Shown: positions 25,492 through 35,463, counted from the stretch's first letter. The stretch: 64,000 bases of DNA from Agrobacterium vitis (GCF_037039395.1 NZ_CP146242.1:1488001-1552000); one strand, 5' to 3'. Program-made: numbers and translations. The notes: generated by a model from the letters alone, not told the origin.

Positions 25492-25524
25492 AAAAGGCCG
25501 ATGCGAAGCGCACCGGCCTTTTTT
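25492..25524. terminator. Bidirectional terminator between slyX and dnaJ
   Basis: The stem AAAAGGCCG / CGGCCTTTT (25492-25500 and 25514-25522) has a 13-base loop and a T run on the plus side, with an A run that serves the minus strand. Confidence 0.8.
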
Positions 25525-25526
25525 CA

Positions 25527-26669
25527 TCAACCCTCGAAGAACTCTTTCATCCGGGCGAAGAACCCGGTCGATTCCGGATTGTTCTCCTTGGACGAAATCT
25601 GGTCGAATTCCTGTAACAGCTCGCGTTGACGCTTGGTGAGCTTCTGCGGCGTCTCGATCTGGATCTGGATATAAAGATCCCCCATCTGCGCCGAGCGCAG
25701 CACCGGCATGCCCTTACCCTTCAAGCGGAACTGCTTGCCGGGCTGGGTACCTTCCGGCACGGTGACCCGCGACTTGGTTCCATCCAGCGTGGTCACATCG
25801 AACGTGCCGCCGAGGGCGGCTGTTGTCATCGAGATCGGTACGGAGCAGTAGAGATCGGCACCTTCGCGCTGGAAGAACTGGTGCGGCTTGACCGACAGGA
25901 AAATATAGAGATCGCCCGACGGCCCGCCTCGCAAGCCCGCTTCGCCTTCGCCCTGAAGACGAATGCGTGTCCCGTCTTCAATACCGGCCGGAATGGAAAC
26001 AGACAGCTGACGTTCTTCTGTAACGCGGCCCTGGCCGTGGCACTTGCCACAGGGATCGCTGATCGTCTGGCCCCGGCCCTGACAGGTCGGGCAGGTCCGC
26101 TCGATGGAAAAGAAACCCTGGGCAGCCCGCACCCGGCCAGACCCCTGGCAGGTGGCGCAGGTGGTCGGCTTGGTGCCGGGCTTGGCGCCCGAACCGGAAC
26201 AGACTTCGCAGGTAATCGAGGTCGGAACCCGGATCTGCGCCGTCTTGCCGGTAAAGGCTTCCTCCAGCGAAATTTCCATATTGTAGCGCAGGTCGGCACC
26301 ACGTTCACGGCCACCGGTGGAACGTCCACGTGCATTGCCGCCACGCCCGCCGCCCATCATCTCGCCAAAGATGTCCTCGAAAATATCCGAGAAACCGCCG
26401 CCGGCAAAACCACCGCCGCCGCCAGCACCGCCCATGCCACCCTGCTCAAAGGCAGCGTGGCCGAAACGGTCATAGGCAGCCCGTTTTTGCGGGTCCTTCA
26501 GCGTTTCATAGGCCTCGTTGATTTCCTTGAACTTCCGCTCGGATTCAGCATCGCCCGGATTCTTATCCGGGTGAAACTTCATCGCCAGCTTGCGGAAGGC
26601 GCTTTTCAGCTCTTTTTCATCTGCGGTTTTGGAGACACCGAGGGTCTCGTAGAAATCTGCTTTTGCCAT
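25527..26669 (-). CDS. dnaJ: Co-chaperone DnaJ
   Basis: The 380-residue protein has a J domain (1-70) with HPD in [11 protein letters not shown] and a Gly/Phe-rich linker (75-125). The zinc domain has four CxxCxGxG repeats ([32 protein letters not shown]), followed by the substrate-binding C-terminal domains. It stimulates DnaK ATPase and delivers unfolded clients. It is the third gene of the dnaK transcription unit, 4 bases after the small lipoprotein-like gene. Confidence 0.97.
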   Translation of the reverse strand: MAKADFYETLGVSKTADEKELKSAFRKLAMKFHPDKNPGDAESERKFKEINEAYETLKDPQKRAAYDRFGHAAFEQGGMGGAGGGGGFAGGGFSDIFEDIFGEMMGGGRGGNARGRSTGGRERGADLRYNMEISLEEAFTGKTAQIRVPTSITCEVCSGSGAKPGTKPTTCATCQGSGRVRAAQGFFSIERTCPTCQGRGQTISDPCGKCHGQGRVTEERQLSVSIPAGIEDGTRIRLQGEGEAGLRGGPSGDLYIFLSVKPHQFFQREGADLYCSVPISMTTAALGGTFDVTTLDGTKSRVTVPEGTQPGKQFRLKGKGMPVLRSAQMGDLYIQIQIETPQKLTKRQRELLQEFDQISSKENNPESTGFFARMKEFFEG

Positions 26670-26673
26670 CGTC

Positions 26674-27135
26674 CTACAAAGCTCTCAAAGCTTTTTCCAC
26701 ACCCGCGTGGTTGCTTGTCTTCTGTCCTACCTGCGCGTCGCAGGCAGACATGTCTCTGTTAAAATCTGCAGCCGCCTGGCGGGCATCATCCATCAGCATT
26801 TTTCGCGCCGCGCCCTTTTGCGTGACCGCCTCCGACAGCGACATGCCGGCAAAGCCCAGGGAATGGGCCGCCAGATCGCAGGAAGAGACCTGCCCACCGG
26901 ACTTCTTGCGCTTCAAGGCATCCTCGATCAGCGGACCGAGGCCACCAACGGTTCGCCGCAACAGCGCCGTATCCCGCTTGGCAATCGCCTGAAGGATAGA
27001 CGCTTCGGCAGCACTGACTTTCTGGTGAACATCGGAGCCCGCTGCCGCATGCGCGGCGAGGCACCCTGCCAAAGCAAACGCGGCTGGCCCGAAGGCCAGC
27101 CATCTCACAAAGGTATTACGCCGCAAATTCCGCAT
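26674..27135 (-). CDS. Small lipoprotein-like protein between dnaK and dnaJ
   Basis: The 153-residue protein starts at ATG 27135, overlapping the dnaK stop by one base (TGATG). The N-terminus is basic and then hydrophobic with a lipobox-like LAGC at residues 22-25, followed by an Ala-rich mature start, suggesting a lipoprotein or a cleaved periplasmic protein. The rest is helical with two Cys (near 86 and 130) and no known motif. The family is not recognised. Its tight coupling inside the chaperone operon implies heat-induced expression. Confidence 0.7.
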   Translation of the reverse strand: MRNLRRNTFVRWLAFGPAAFALAGCLAAHAAAGSDVHQKVSAAEASILQAIAKRDTALLRRTVGGLGPLIEDALKRKKSGGQVSSCDLAAHSLGFAGMSLSEAVTQKGAARKMLMDDARQAAADFNRDMSACDAQVGQKTSNHAGVEKALRAL

Positions 27136-29051
27136 CAAGCAGACTTCTTCGTGTTGTCGTCCTTCACTTCTTCATAGTCGGCATCGACGATGCCGTCATC
27201 ATGGTGACCACTTGGCCCACCCTCGGCACCGCCTTCGGCCTGCTGGGACTCGTAGATCGCCTGACCAAGCTTCATGGACACTTCCATCAAGGTCTGGGTC
27301 TTGGCCTGGATGTCCTCGGCGTCAGGCTCCGAGGTTTCAACCGAAGACTTCAGGGCTGCAATAGCATCCTCAATCGCCTTGCGGTCGTCTGCGGATACCT
27401 TGTCACCATAATCCTTCACCGACTTCTCGGTGGAATGAATAAGGCTTTCAGCCTGGTTCTTGGCTTCGACCACGGCGCGACGGTTCTTGTCGGCTTCAGC
27501 ATTGGCTTCAGCGTCCTTGACCATCTTCTCAATGTCGGCATCCGACAGACCACCAGAGGCCTGAATGCGGATCTGCTGTTCCTTGCCGGTGCCCTTGTCC
27601 TTGGCCGAGACCTGCACAATACCGTTGGCGTCGATATCGAAGGTGACTTCGATCTGCGGAACGCCGCGCGGTGCCGGTGGCAGACCAACGAGGTCGAACT
27701 GGCCAAGCAGCTTGTTGTCCTGGGCCATTTCGCGCTCGCCCTGCGATACGCGGATGGTCACGGCCTGCTGATTGTCGTCAGCGGTCGAGAACACCTGGCT
27801 CTTCTTGGTCGGGATCGTCGTGTTACGGTCGATCAGACGGGTGAAGACACCGCCGAGAGTTTCAATGCCGAGCGACAGCGGAGTGACGTCGAGCAAGAGA
27901 ACGTCCTTGACGTCGCCCTGCAGAACGCCAGCCTGAATGGCGGCACCCATGGCAACCACTTCGTCCGGGTTCACACCCTTGTGTGGTTCCTTGCCGAACA
28001 GCTGCTTCACAACTTCCTGCACCTTCGGCATACGGCTCATGCCGCCAACCAGAACAACTTCATCAATGTCAGCGGCAGTGACGCCAGCGTCCTTCAGAGC
28101 TGCCTTGCACGGTGCAACGGTGCGCTGAACCAGATCGTCCACCAGGTTTTCAAACTTGGCGCGGGTCAGCTTCATCGTCAAATGCTTCGGACCAGAAGCG
28201 TCAGCGGTGATAAACGGCAGGTTGATTTCGGTCTGCTGCGACGAAGACAGTTCGATCTTGGCCTTTTCAGCAGCTTCCTTCAGGCGCTGCAGAGCGAGCT
28301 TGTCGTTCTTCAGCTCAATGCCCTGCTCCTTCTTGAATTCTGTTGCCAGATATTCAACCAGACGCATATCGAAGTCTTCACCGCCGAGGAAAGTGTCACC
28401 ATTGGTGGACTTCACTTCGAACACGCCATCGCCGATTTCCAGAACGGAAATATCGAAGGTACCACCGCCCAAGTCGTAAACAGCAATGGTCTTGCCGTCC
28501 TTCTTGTCGAGGCCGTAAGCGAGAGCCGCAGCGGTTGGCTCGTTGATGATGCGCAGAACTTCCAGACCAGCGATGCGGCCTGCATCCTTGGTGGCCTGAC
28601 GCTGGGCGTCATTGAAGTAAGCGGGAACGGTGATAACGGCCTTTTCGACCTTTTCGCCGAGGTAAGCTTCTGCGGTTTCCTTCATCTTCTGAAGAATCAT
28701 CGCAGAGATCTGGGCTGGCGAATAGCCTTTGCCCTGAGCTTCGACCCAGGCATCACCATTGTCGCCCTTGATGATCGGGAAAGGCACGAGGCCCTTGTCC
28801 TTTTCAACGGTCGGATCTTCGTAGCGGCGGCCAATCAGGCGCTTGACAGCGAAGAGCGTGTTGGTGGGGTTTGTCACCGCCTGGCGCTTGGCCGGCTGGC
28901 CGACAAGGCGCTCACCATCGTCAGAAAAAGCCACCATGGACGGCGTGGTACGCGCGCCCTCCGAATTTTCAATGACCTTCGCATCCTTGCCGTCCATGAC
29001 AGAAACGCAGGAATTGGTCGTTCCAAGGTCGATACCGATTACTTTTGCCAT
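27135..29051 (-). CDS. dnaK: Molecular chaperone DnaK (Hsp70)
   Basis: The 638-residue protein has an N-terminal ATPase domain with [37 protein letters not shown], the [16 protein letters not shown] phosphate loop and [18 protein letters not shown] substrate-binding domain starts near [14 protein letters not shown], followed by a helical lid and an acidic-Gly tail ending in [10 protein letters not shown]. It refolds proteins together with DnaJ and GrpE. The ribosome site AAGGAGAG precedes ATG 29051. A heat-shock promoter lies about 110 bases upstream. Confidence 0.98.
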   Translation of the reverse strand: MAKVIGIDLGTTNSCVSVMDGKDAKVIENSEGARTTPSMVAFSDDGERLVGQPAKRQAVTNPTNTLFAVKRLIGRRYEDPTVEKDKGLVPFPIIKGDNGDAWVEAQGKGYSPAQISAMILQKMKETAEAYLGEKVEKAVITVPAYFNDAQRQATKDAGRIAGLEVLRIINEPTAAALAYGLDKKDGKTIAVYDLGGGTFDISVLEIGDGVFEVKSTNGDTFLGGEDFDMRLVEYLATEFKKEQGIELKNDKLALQRLKEAAEKAKIELSSSQQTEINLPFITADASGPKHLTMKLTRAKFENLVDDLVQRTVAPCKAALKDAGVTAADIDEVVLVGGMSRMPKVQEVVKQLFGKEPHKGVNPDEVVAMGAAIQAGVLQGDVKDVLLLDVTPLSLGIETLGGVFTRLIDRNTTIPTKKSQVFSTADDNQQAVTIRVSQGEREMAQDNKLLGQFDLVGLPPAPRGVPQIEVTFDIDANGIVQVSAKDKGTGKEQQIRIQASGGLSDADIEKMVKDAEANAEADKNRRAVVEAKNQAESLIHSTEKSVKDYGDKVSADDRKAIEDAIAALKSSVETSEPDAEDIQAKTQTLMEVSMKLGQAIYESQQAEGGAEGGPSGHHDDGIVDADYEEVKDDNTKKSA

Positions 29052-29162
29052 TTTATTCTCTCCTTGAAGCAGGCTGTCCGAACCCCGACAGGCATTCCAG
29101 TGACAGCCCCTCGACGTGGATTGTGGTCTACGGGATTGCGCAGCGACGCTGCCTTATGCGGG

Positions 29163-29193
29163 CTATATAAGAACCGAAATTTACGACTGCAAG
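29163..29193 (-). promoter_or_regulatory. Heat-shock sigma-32-type promoter of dnaK
   Basis: Read on the minus strand, CTTG (29193-29190) and CTTATAT are 18 bases apart, followed by AG. This fits the alphaproteobacterial heat-shock consensus CTTG-N17/18-CYTATNT. No CIRCE-type repeat was seen. The rest of 29052-29371 holds no gene. Confidence 0.75.
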
Positions 29194-29371
29194 GCACCAA
29201 ATTCACGCCGACCACCAAGTTTAGTTATTTCCCGCAAAACAAGGTATTGCGGATGGTCCCAAGGTGAAGACGCCATACAATCTGGACCAAATCCCGCCAG
29301 ATATGACAGACATTGCTTGCCTGAGGCCTGCGGGACGTGAAAGGCGTGATCGCGCATACAAAATCCAGCCA

Positions 29372-31906
29372 TTACCGCCCCATGATCACATCCAGCAACG
29401 TGGTCTTTCCATCACTATGGCTCTGCGCGCGGGGCTGTTGTCCTTCACCCACATCGGCCGGAGGCGCATAGCCACCATCGGCACCGTAAGGATTGCTGTC
29501 GGGATCTTCACCCGGATAGCCATCCTCAGGCACAGGATCGTTGTGGCGCAAAGCACCCGGCGGCACCCGGCCTTCCAGAACGGCGCCATCGCGTGGATTG
29601 ACCGGCGGGCGCGGCTGTAATGGAGCCTGGCCCGGCAGTTGACCCGGGTTCTGGTTTGGTGTCTGGCGCGCCTGAGGTGGATAGGCCGGATTGGCATCAC
29701 CAGGCTGAGTACCGGGCGCATTGCCGGACAGCGGACCTGGCGTATTGGCAGGCGCTGGTGGCGCCGGTGGATAACTGTTTTCCTGATCGGCGGGGGCAGG
29801 CGTGGACGGCGTGCCGGACAGAACCTGCTGGATCATCGTCGTCAGCGACGGGCTTTCCTCGGTCTGTGGCGTCGGATCGCCAAACAACGGCACCGGCGTC
29901 AGACCTTTATGGGCAACCGTCATGAAATCCTTCCAGGTCTTGGCGGGAAGACCACCGCCGGTCACCTTCTTCATCGGCGCCCCGTCGTCATTGCCGAACC
30001 AGACGCCGGTGGTGAGATTGCTGGTAAAGCCGACAAACAGTGCATCGCGGAACGATTGCGTCGTTCCGGTCTTGCCAGCTGCCTGCCAGTTCTTGAGCTT
30101 GGCCGCCTTGCCGGTGCCCTCGGTCATCACGCTTTCCATCATCCGGGTCATCTGCCCGACAACCTGCTGATTGAGTACCCGCGGGGGCTCACCGTAATCG
30201 GCGGTATAAAGCACCTTGCCATCGGCATCGGTAATCTGGCTGATCACATGCGGGGTTGCCTTGTAGCCGCCATTCATGAAGGGCGCATAGGCTGCCGTCA
30301 GCTCCAGTAACGACACTTCCGACGTGCCGAGCGCAATCGAAGCATTGCTTTGCAGATCCGATTCGACGCCGAGCCGGTGAGCAAGCTTGATCACCTGATC
30401 CGGGCCGACTTCCATCACCAGTTGGGCGGCCACAGTGTTGAGCGAATGGGCGAACGCGTAGGAAAGCGTCACCGGTCCGTTGTATTTCTGCTCGTAATTT
30501 TCAGGGGTCCAATTGCCAATCTTCACCGGACCGTCATTACGCACAGTGCTGGGCGTATCGCCGATTTCCATGGCAGCGGCATAAACGAAAGGCTTGAAAG
30601 CCGAACCCGGCTGCCGTTTTGCCGTTACGGCCCGGTTGAACTGGCTGGTCGCATAATCCCGACCGCCGACCAAGGCGCGCACCGCGCCATTGCCGTCAAT
30701 GGCGACAAGAGCCGCTTGCGAGGCGTTGGATTTCTTGCCGTCCTTGTCCAGCGTGGCGGCAATTGCTGCCTGCGCCGCATCCTCCAGCGTCGGATCGATG
30801 GTCGTGGTCACGACAATGTCCTGCTTGACCTCGCCGATCAGCCCCTTCAACTGGCCCGCCACCATATCGGCCACATATTGGCCCGCCCCATCGGCCTGCC
30901 GCTTGGCATGATCCGGGGACTGTTTCATGGCGCGGTCGAAGTCGCTGTCCGTGATGTAGCCCTGTTCGCGCATGGCGCCCAGCACGATCTTGGCCCGATC
31001 CTGGGCTGGCTTTGGATCATTGACCGGCGACAGCCGCGACGGCGCCTGAACCAACCCGGCCAAAAGCGCCGCCTCGCCCAGATTGACGTCGCGCGCAGAG
31101 GTATTGAAATAGCGTCGCGATGCCGCTTCGACACCATAGGCATTGTCGCCAAAATAGACCCGGTTCAGATACATGGCCAGGATCTGATCCTTGGTATATT
31201 TCTGCTCCAGCCACAGTGACAGCAGCACTTCCTGCACTTTGCGCTCAAAGGTCTTCTTGGGCGACAGAAACAGGTTTCGGGCCAATTGCTGCGTGATGGT
31301 CGATCCGCCTTGGGCCTTATGGCCCAGCAGAATATTGGTGACGAAGGCGCGGCCAACCCCGATGAAATCGACACCGAAATGGTGGTAAAACCGTTTATCC
31401 TCAATCGCCACGATTGCTTCCGGCAGATAGGGCGACATTTCATCGATGGACAAGGCTTCGCCACCGGTGACACCGCGATTGGCGATCAATGCGCCATCGA
31501 CAGAGACAATCTTGATATTCGGCGCGCGGGCCGGCACGGTCCAGGAACTGGCACTCGGCATCTGGGCGGCGAAATAGATGACCAGACCAACGATGCCGAT
31601 CGTTCCCCATATGCCCAGCACCACGCACCAGTAGAACAGCCTGCGGATACCACCCAAGAGGCCGCCAGACCGGACTTTCTCTCGCTTCGGGCGCGGATCG
31701 GCAACTTCTCTCGACCGTTTGGAACCGGTGGCTGGCATTTTTTTCCCAGCCGAGGCCGAGCGTCCGCCGAGCACGCGATCAGTGCTGTCGAGCCTGATCT
31801 CGTCACCATCCTCATTCTCAGCGTCGCCAAGCCTGGGCTCAATGCGGTTTCGTGACTTTTTCATGCCTGCCATGGCGCGCGGGCCGTTCTCCAGAAGGGT
31901 AATCAT
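29372..31906 (-). CDS. Class A penicillin-binding protein (PBP1A type)
   Basis: The 844-residue bifunctional peptidoglycan synthase has a cytoplasmic basic tail and one transmembrane helix at about 92-115 (FYWCVVLGIWGTIGIVGLVI). The GT51 glycosyltransferase domain has EDKRFYHHFGVD and GGSTITQQLARNLFLS. The transpeptidase domain has SAFK (Ser435), SLN in AFAHSLNTVA and KTG in AGKTGTTQ. It ends in a ~130-residue Pro/Asn/Gln-rich tail. ATGs at 31873 and 31864 are alternative starts, since no ribosome site favours 31906. Confidence 0.92.
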   Translation of the reverse strand: MITLLENGPRAMAGMKKSRNRIEPRLGDAENEDGDEIRLDSTDRVLGGRSASAGKKMPATGSKRSREVADPRPKREKVRSGGLLGGIRRLFYWCVVLGIWGTIGIVGLVIYFAAQMPSASSWTVPARAPNIKIVSVDGALIANRGVTGGEALSIDEMSPYLPEAIVAIEDKRFYHHFGVDFIGVGRAFVTNILLGHKAQGGSTITQQLARNLFLSPKKTFERKVQEVLLSLWLEQKYTKDQILAMYLNRVYFGDNAYGVEAASRRYFNTSARDVNLGEAALLAGLVQAPSRLSPVNDPKPAQDRAKIVLGAMREQGYITDSDFDRAMKQSPDHAKRQADGAGQYVADMVAGQLKGLIGEVKQDIVVTTTIDPTLEDAAQAAIAATLDKDGKKSNASQAALVAIDGNGAVRALVGGRDYATSQFNRAVTAKRQPGSAFKPFVYAAAMEIGDTPSTVRNDGPVKIGNWTPENYEQKYNGPVTLSYAFAHSLNTVAAQLVMEVGPDQVIKLAHRLGVESDLQSNASIALGTSEVSLLELTAAYAPFMNGGYKATPHVISQITDADGKVLYTADYGEPPRVLNQQVVGQMTRMMESVMTEGTGKAAKLKNWQAAGKTGTTQSFRDALFVGFTSNLTTGVWFGNDDGAPMKKVTGGGLPAKTWKDFMTVAHKGLTPVPLFGDPTPQTEESPSLTTMIQQVLSGTPSTPAPADQENSYPPAPPAPANTPGPLSGNAPGTQPGDANPAYPPQARQTPNQNPGQLPGQAPLQPRPPVNPRDGAVLEGRVPPGALRHNDPVPEDGYPGEDPDSNPYGADGGYAPPADVGEGQQPRAQSHSDGKTTLLDVIMGR

Positions 31907-32019
31907 AGGGGCTGCTTCAATCCCTGCTTATAATGTCTTGGGCATGGATGGAAGACGGATGGGATGGGCAATGCATGTCTGTTGATTCCATCCCATTGCG
32001 GTCTTTTCGAGAACCGAAT

Positions 32020-32044
32020 GGAACCAAAGCGGCATGGAACCGTT
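32020..32044 (+). promoter_or_regulatory. EcfG-type general stress promoter
   Basis: GGAAC (32020-32024), a 16-base spacer, then CGTT (32041-32044), 32 bases ahead of the YqjD/ElaB-like start. It is the second perfect match to this consensus in the window with identical spacing. Confidence 0.7.
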
Positions 32045-32075
32045 ATTTTCCCGAAAACACAACAGGGAGTTACCC

Positions 32076-32399
32076 ATGGCTGATACGACGCGTATGCAAG
32101 CTGAAATGCGTGAGCTTCAGGCTCAAATCGCGCAATTGAAGGACAAGTTGGCTGAACAGGGTCATTCTGTGGCCGATCAGGTTCGCGGCAGCACATCTCA
32201 TGCGCTGAGCAACGCTGCCCGCGGCGCGCAGGACGTGGCGCGCTACGCCAAGGATGAAGCAACATCGGTTGCTGGTATCGTGCGCGAGCATCCGACGGCA
32301 ACATCGACCGCTCTGCTTGGCATTGCACTGGTGGGTGCGTTCGTGGGTTATCTGGTGGCAAGCCAGTCCACGCCAGAGCCTCGCCGTCGCTGGTACTAA
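32076..32399 (+). CDS. YqjD/ElaB-like (DUF883) inner-membrane protein
   Basis: The 107-residue protein starts at ATG 32076 behind CAGGGAG. It has an N-terminal coiled coil (AEMRELQAQIAQLKDKLAEQ) and an amphipathic middle, then one C-terminal transmembrane helix (TALLGIALVGAFVGYLVAS) and a basic tail (PRRRWY). E. coli homologues are stress-induced, C-tail-anchored and bind ribosomes. The EcfG-type promoter agrees with a stress role. Confidence 0.82.
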   Translation: MADTTRMQAEMRELQAQIAQLKDKLAEQGHSVADQVRGSTSHALSNAARGAQDVARYAKDEATSVAGIVREHPTATSTALLGIALVGAFVGYLVASQSTPEPRRRWY

Positions 32400-32464
32400 G
32401 GCACAGGTCTGAAACTGCCACGCAGTTTCGGAGGATAGGCATTCGTCGTTTTATGGCGAGGAGG

Positions 32465-32494
32465 AAAGGCGGCGCATCCTGCGCCGCCTTTTTT
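32465..32494 (+). terminator. Rho-independent terminator
   Basis: A 9-bp stem GGCGGCGCA / TGCGCCGCC with a TCC loop is followed by six T residues. Confidence 0.88.
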
Positions 32495-32542
32495 GTATTC
32501 GATCACTGTGACCAATGATCCTTCATCTTACTGGCAGACATC

Positions 32543-33001
32543 TTACTGGCAGACATCGACCCATTCAGCCCCGGTGAGATCGACTATGCGTTGCGGCGCG
32601 ATCTTGACGGCGGAATTGGTGGCACCGGCAGCCGGGACGACAATGTCGAAACGCTGCAACGACATATCGCAAAACACCGGAAGCGGCGTGGCCAGCCCGA
32701 AAGGACAAACGCCACCCACCGGATGGCCGGTCAGCGCCACGACTTCTTCCGCTCCCAGCATACGGGGCTTGCCCCCGAACCGCTCCTTGAATTTCTTGTT
32801 GTCCAGCCTGCGCTCGCCTGCGGCAACCACCAGCATGGTGACGTCACCAACCCGCAAACAAAGGGTCTTGGCGATCTGATCCGGCTCGACCCCATGCGCC
32901 TCAGCGGCCAAAGCCACGGTGGCCGAGCTTTGCTCGGTTTCAATCACGGTAATATCCGGCGCATGGGCCGAAAAGAAATCTTGGACGGATGTAAGGCTCA
33001 T
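32543..33001 (-). CDS. YbaK/EbsC-type aminoacyl-tRNA deacylase
   Basis: The 152-residue protein has the YbaK fold, with QSSATVALAAEAHGVEPDQI, the conserved Lys in AKTLCLRVG and GHPVGGVCPFGL. Family members hydrolyse mischarged Cys- or Ala-tRNA in trans. Its stop codon lies in a tandem 15-base duplication (CTTACTGGCAGACAT twice, 32527-32556): one copy encodes the last residues and the other lies beyond the stop. Confidence 0.85.
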   Translation of the reverse strand: MSLTSVQDFFSAHAPDITVIETEQSSATVALAAEAHGVEPDQIAKTLCLRVGDVTMLVVAAGERRLDNKKFKERFGGKPRMLGAEEVVALTGHPVGGVCPFGLATPLPVFCDMSLQRFDIVVPAAGATNSAVKIAPQRIVDLTGAEWVDVCQ

Positions 33002-33140
33002 ACTCTATTTCATAAAAGGGCGAGCGCCGGCCTGCAAGAGTTTGCAGATCGGGAGGATCAAGAAAATCACCTCCAGCGCCGTGCGCCACTGCTGCATGAT
33101 CCCTCAATCGATGTCGATTTAAGAATTATGCAGCAGAGCC

Positions 33141-33170
33141 CTTGAAAAGTCGCAATGAGTTGCCATTTAT
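33141..33170 (+). promoter_or_regulatory. Sigma-70-like promoter of candidate sRNA
   Basis: CTTGAA (33141-33146) and CATTTAT (33164-33170) are 17 bases apart, close to the rhizobial housekeeping consensus CTTGAC-N17-CTATAT. Confidence 0.5.
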
Positions 33171-33176
33171 GATGAA

Positions 33177-33391
33177 GACGTGAAGGACGGGGCATTGCTG
33201 CCGAGGTCGCTGACGATGCTTAATACAAGTTTAGGCATTTGGCGCGATACTCATTCAAAGGCGGCAAACAGGGTGAGAACCCGGTCCTCCTTCAGGTTGA
33301 AGCCTCGCGCTTCGTTGACCACGGATGTACTGGCAACGATAAGAGCGAGTTTTGGAAAGGTCGGGTTTACTCCCCGGCCTTTTTGCTTTTT
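33177..33391 (+). ncRNA. Candidate small RNA (~215 nt)
   Basis: This lies in the 481-base gap between two minus-strand genes. A promoter-like pair at 33141-33170 is followed 190 bases later by a strong intrinsic terminator. The terminator stem is AAGGTCGGG / CCCGGCCTT (33357-33365 and 33373-33381; one G-U pair), then TTTTTGCTTTTT. No plus-strand ORF of natural composition ends there. On the minus strand, about 33250-33345 can be read as ALIVASTSVVNEARGFNLKE and on to a stop. That looks protein-like, so the region could instead hold a small minus-strand gene. I do not recognise the RNA family. Confidence 0.45.
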
Positions 33392-33430
33392 AGGCCCCTT
33401 ATCCTTCCCCCCGTTACGACACGCGATCCA

Positions 33431-33460
33431 AATGAAAACGCCCGGAGTTCGTCCGGGCGT
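33431..33460 (-). terminator. Terminator of the M20 peptidase gene
   Basis: Read on the minus strand, ACGCCCGGA and TCCGGGCGT form a 9-bp stem with a 5-base loop, followed by TTTCATTT, 23 bases past the stop. Confidence 0.75.
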
Positions 33461-33482
33461 CGTCGCAATTGCGTGCTTGGTG

Positions 33483-34871
33483 TCAGTGCGCCAGCGCGTC
33501 CAGAATGCGGATCCAGGACCGGATACCCTTATGGAAGGATGCCAGCTCATACTTTTCATTGGGTGAGTGAATGCGGTCATCCACCAGGCCAAAGCCGACC
33601 AGCAGCGAATCCATGCCCAGCATGGTCTGGAAATCTCCGACAATCGGGATAGAGCCGCCCATGCCGATCACTTCGGCGGGCTTTGGCCATTCATCCGACA
33701 GAGCGGATTTAGCCTTGGTCAGGAAGGACGAATCATAGGGAAGCTGGATGGCTGGTGAGGCCCCATGCTCGTGAAATTCAACCGAGCAGTCGCCGGGAAT
33801 ACGGGCCTTGACGAAAGCCCGGAAGTTTTCGCGAATCTTCGCCGGGTCCTGCTCCCCGACCAGACGGAAAGAAACCTTCGCCGACGCTTTGGAGGCGATC
33901 ACGGTCTTGAAGCCTTCGCCGGTATAGCCACCGGTAATGCCGTTGACTTCGGCGGTCGGACGCGCCCAGGTCAATTCCAGCACGCTGCGGCCTTTTTCGC
34001 CTGATGGGATCGACAGACCGACATCATTGAGAAACTTGTCGGCGGTGCGGCCCAGCTTTTCCCAAGAGGCCTTGATATTGGCAGGCGTCTCCTCGACACC
34101 TTCGTAAAAACCGTCAATGGTGACCCGGCCCGTCTCGTCATGCAGGTCGGCCAGCACCTTGGCGAGAATATGGATCGGATTGGCCGCAGCCCCGCCAAAC
34201 AGACCGGAATGCAGATCGCGGTCCGCTGCCGTCACGGTCACTTCCTCGCCGACCAGGCCGCGCAGGGCTGCCGCAATCGCCGGGGTGTCGCGGTCCCACA
34301 TGCCGGTATCGCAGACCAGGGCGAAATCACATTTCAGCTCGCCTGCATTGGCTTCCAGGAACGGCTTCAGCGATGGCGAGCCGGATTCTTCCTCACCCTC
34401 GAACAGGATGGTGATCTTGACGGGCAGGCCTCCATGCACAGCCTTATAGGCCCGGCAGGCCTCGACGAAGGTCATCAACTGGCCCTTGTCATCGGCCGTG
34501 CCGCGTCCGGTGATCACCTTGCGGCCCGGCTCGATTTCCTTGATGGCAGGTTCGAACGGATCGTTTTCCCAAAGATTGAGCGGATCGACCGGCTGCACAT
34601 CGTAATGGCCGTAAAACAGCACATGCGGCGCATCCGGGCGGTCAGCATCGTGATGGCCAACGACCATCGGATGACCGGGCGTATCGCGCACGGAGGCATT
34701 GAAGCCGAGACCCGTCAACTCCTGCGCCAGCCATTCCGCTGCCTTGCGGCAGTCGGCCTTATAGGCCGGGTCTGTGGAAATCGAGGGAATACGCACAAGG
34801 TCGAAAAGCCGATCAAGGCTTTGCGGCAGCGCCTTGTCGGCCTCGGCGAGAATGGGGGCTAGATCGGTCAT
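33483..34871 (-). CDS. M20-family metallodipeptidase
   Basis: The 462-residue protein starts at ATG 34871 (CAGGAC ahead). It is a cytosolic zinc exopeptidase of the M20 dipeptidase type. It has HVLFYGHYDVQPVDP (first metal His/Asp), GRGTADDKGQLMTF (bridging Asp) and ILFEGEEESGSPSL (catalytic Glu pair). Further along are CDTGMW, the dimerisation domain with RDLHSGLFGGAAANP and the closing metal His in DRIHSPNEKYELASF. Substrates are probably dipeptides; the exact specificity is unknown. Confidence 0.9.
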   Translation of the reverse strand: MTDLAPILAEADKALPQSLDRLFDLVRIPSISTDPAYKADCRKAAEWLAQELTGLGFNASVRDTPGHPMVVGHHDADRPDAPHVLFYGHYDVQPVDPLNLWENDPFEPAIKEIEPGRKVITGRGTADDKGQLMTFVEACRAYKAVHGGLPVKITILFEGEEESGSPSLKPFLEANAGELKCDFALVCDTGMWDRDTPAIAAALRGLVGEEVTVTAADRDLHSGLFGGAAANPIHILAKVLADLHDETGRVTIDGFYEGVEETPANIKASWEKLGRTADKFLNDVGLSIPSGEKGRSVLELTWARPTAEVNGITGGYTGEGFKTVIASKASAKVSFRLVGEQDPAKIRENFRAFVKARIPGDCSVEFHEHGASPAIQLPYDSSFLTKAKSALSDEWPKPAEVIGMGGSIPIVGDFQTMLGMDSLLVGFGLVDDRIHSPNEKYELASFHKGIRSWIRILDALAH

Positions 34872-34943
34872 GGGCATGTCCTGCACTGTTCAAATCAGCG
34901 GGGACGATAGACCATGCGCCCGACAGTTTCGAGACAAGCAGCG

Positions 34944-35393
34944 TCAAATATTTGAGCCGGTATCGCTAGTGCGGGCATTTTGCAGGGCCTGGCGGATGAA
35001 TTCCAGCATCAATTCCTTCTCGAACCGCCGAAAACCATGAAAAAGCGCCTCATCGGCCTCGCAGGCAGCGGAAATCGCCTGATCCCGCAACCCCTCCCCC
35101 TTGTCGGTCAGGAAAACCAGTTGCGCACGTCGATCGCTAGGATGGGGCTTTCGCTCGATCAACCCGTCGCGCTCCATGCGCGATAGCGTGTTGGCCATGG
35201 TGGCCTGTTCCACGGCCACCCGCTCCAGCAATTGCTTCTGGGTCAGGCCTTGCTCCTCCCAAAGCTCCAGCAGGATTGGAAACTGACCGGCGGAAAAGCC
35301 GAGCCCTTCGGCGCGAACCTGCAAGGCACGGGCAAATTCCTTGGCGAGTTGGCTCACGAGATAGGTTGGCGATTGCCGGCGATCAAACAGCAT
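34944..35393 (-). CDS. MarR-family transcriptional regulator
   Basis: The 149-residue protein has a winged helix-turn-helix (QKQLLERVAVEQATMANTLS, RMERDGLIERKPHPSDRRAQ) between the N- and C-terminal dimerisation helices. The neighbourhood MarR - sRNA - polA is conserved in Rhizobiaceae. The regulated genes are not evident here. Confidence 0.9.
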   Translation of the reverse strand: MLFDRRQSPTYLVSQLAKEFARALQVRAEGLGFSAGQFPILLELWEEQGLTQKQLLERVAVEQATMANTLSRMERDGLIERKPHPSDRRAQLVFLTDKGEGLRDQAISAACEADEALFHGFRRFEKELMLEFIRQALQNARTSDTGSNI

Positions 35394-35463
35394 GGCGGCG
35401 ATGATAGGCCGGTTTCAAAGCCGAGGCAATGTGGCCCGCTTTATAGCAGAAATGCCAGGCACA

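Noticed and set aside
27201..29267. 688-codon open frame opposite dnaK
   Set aside because: It is the shadow of a highly conserved GC-rich gene; composition and lack of any family motif show it is not a protein.
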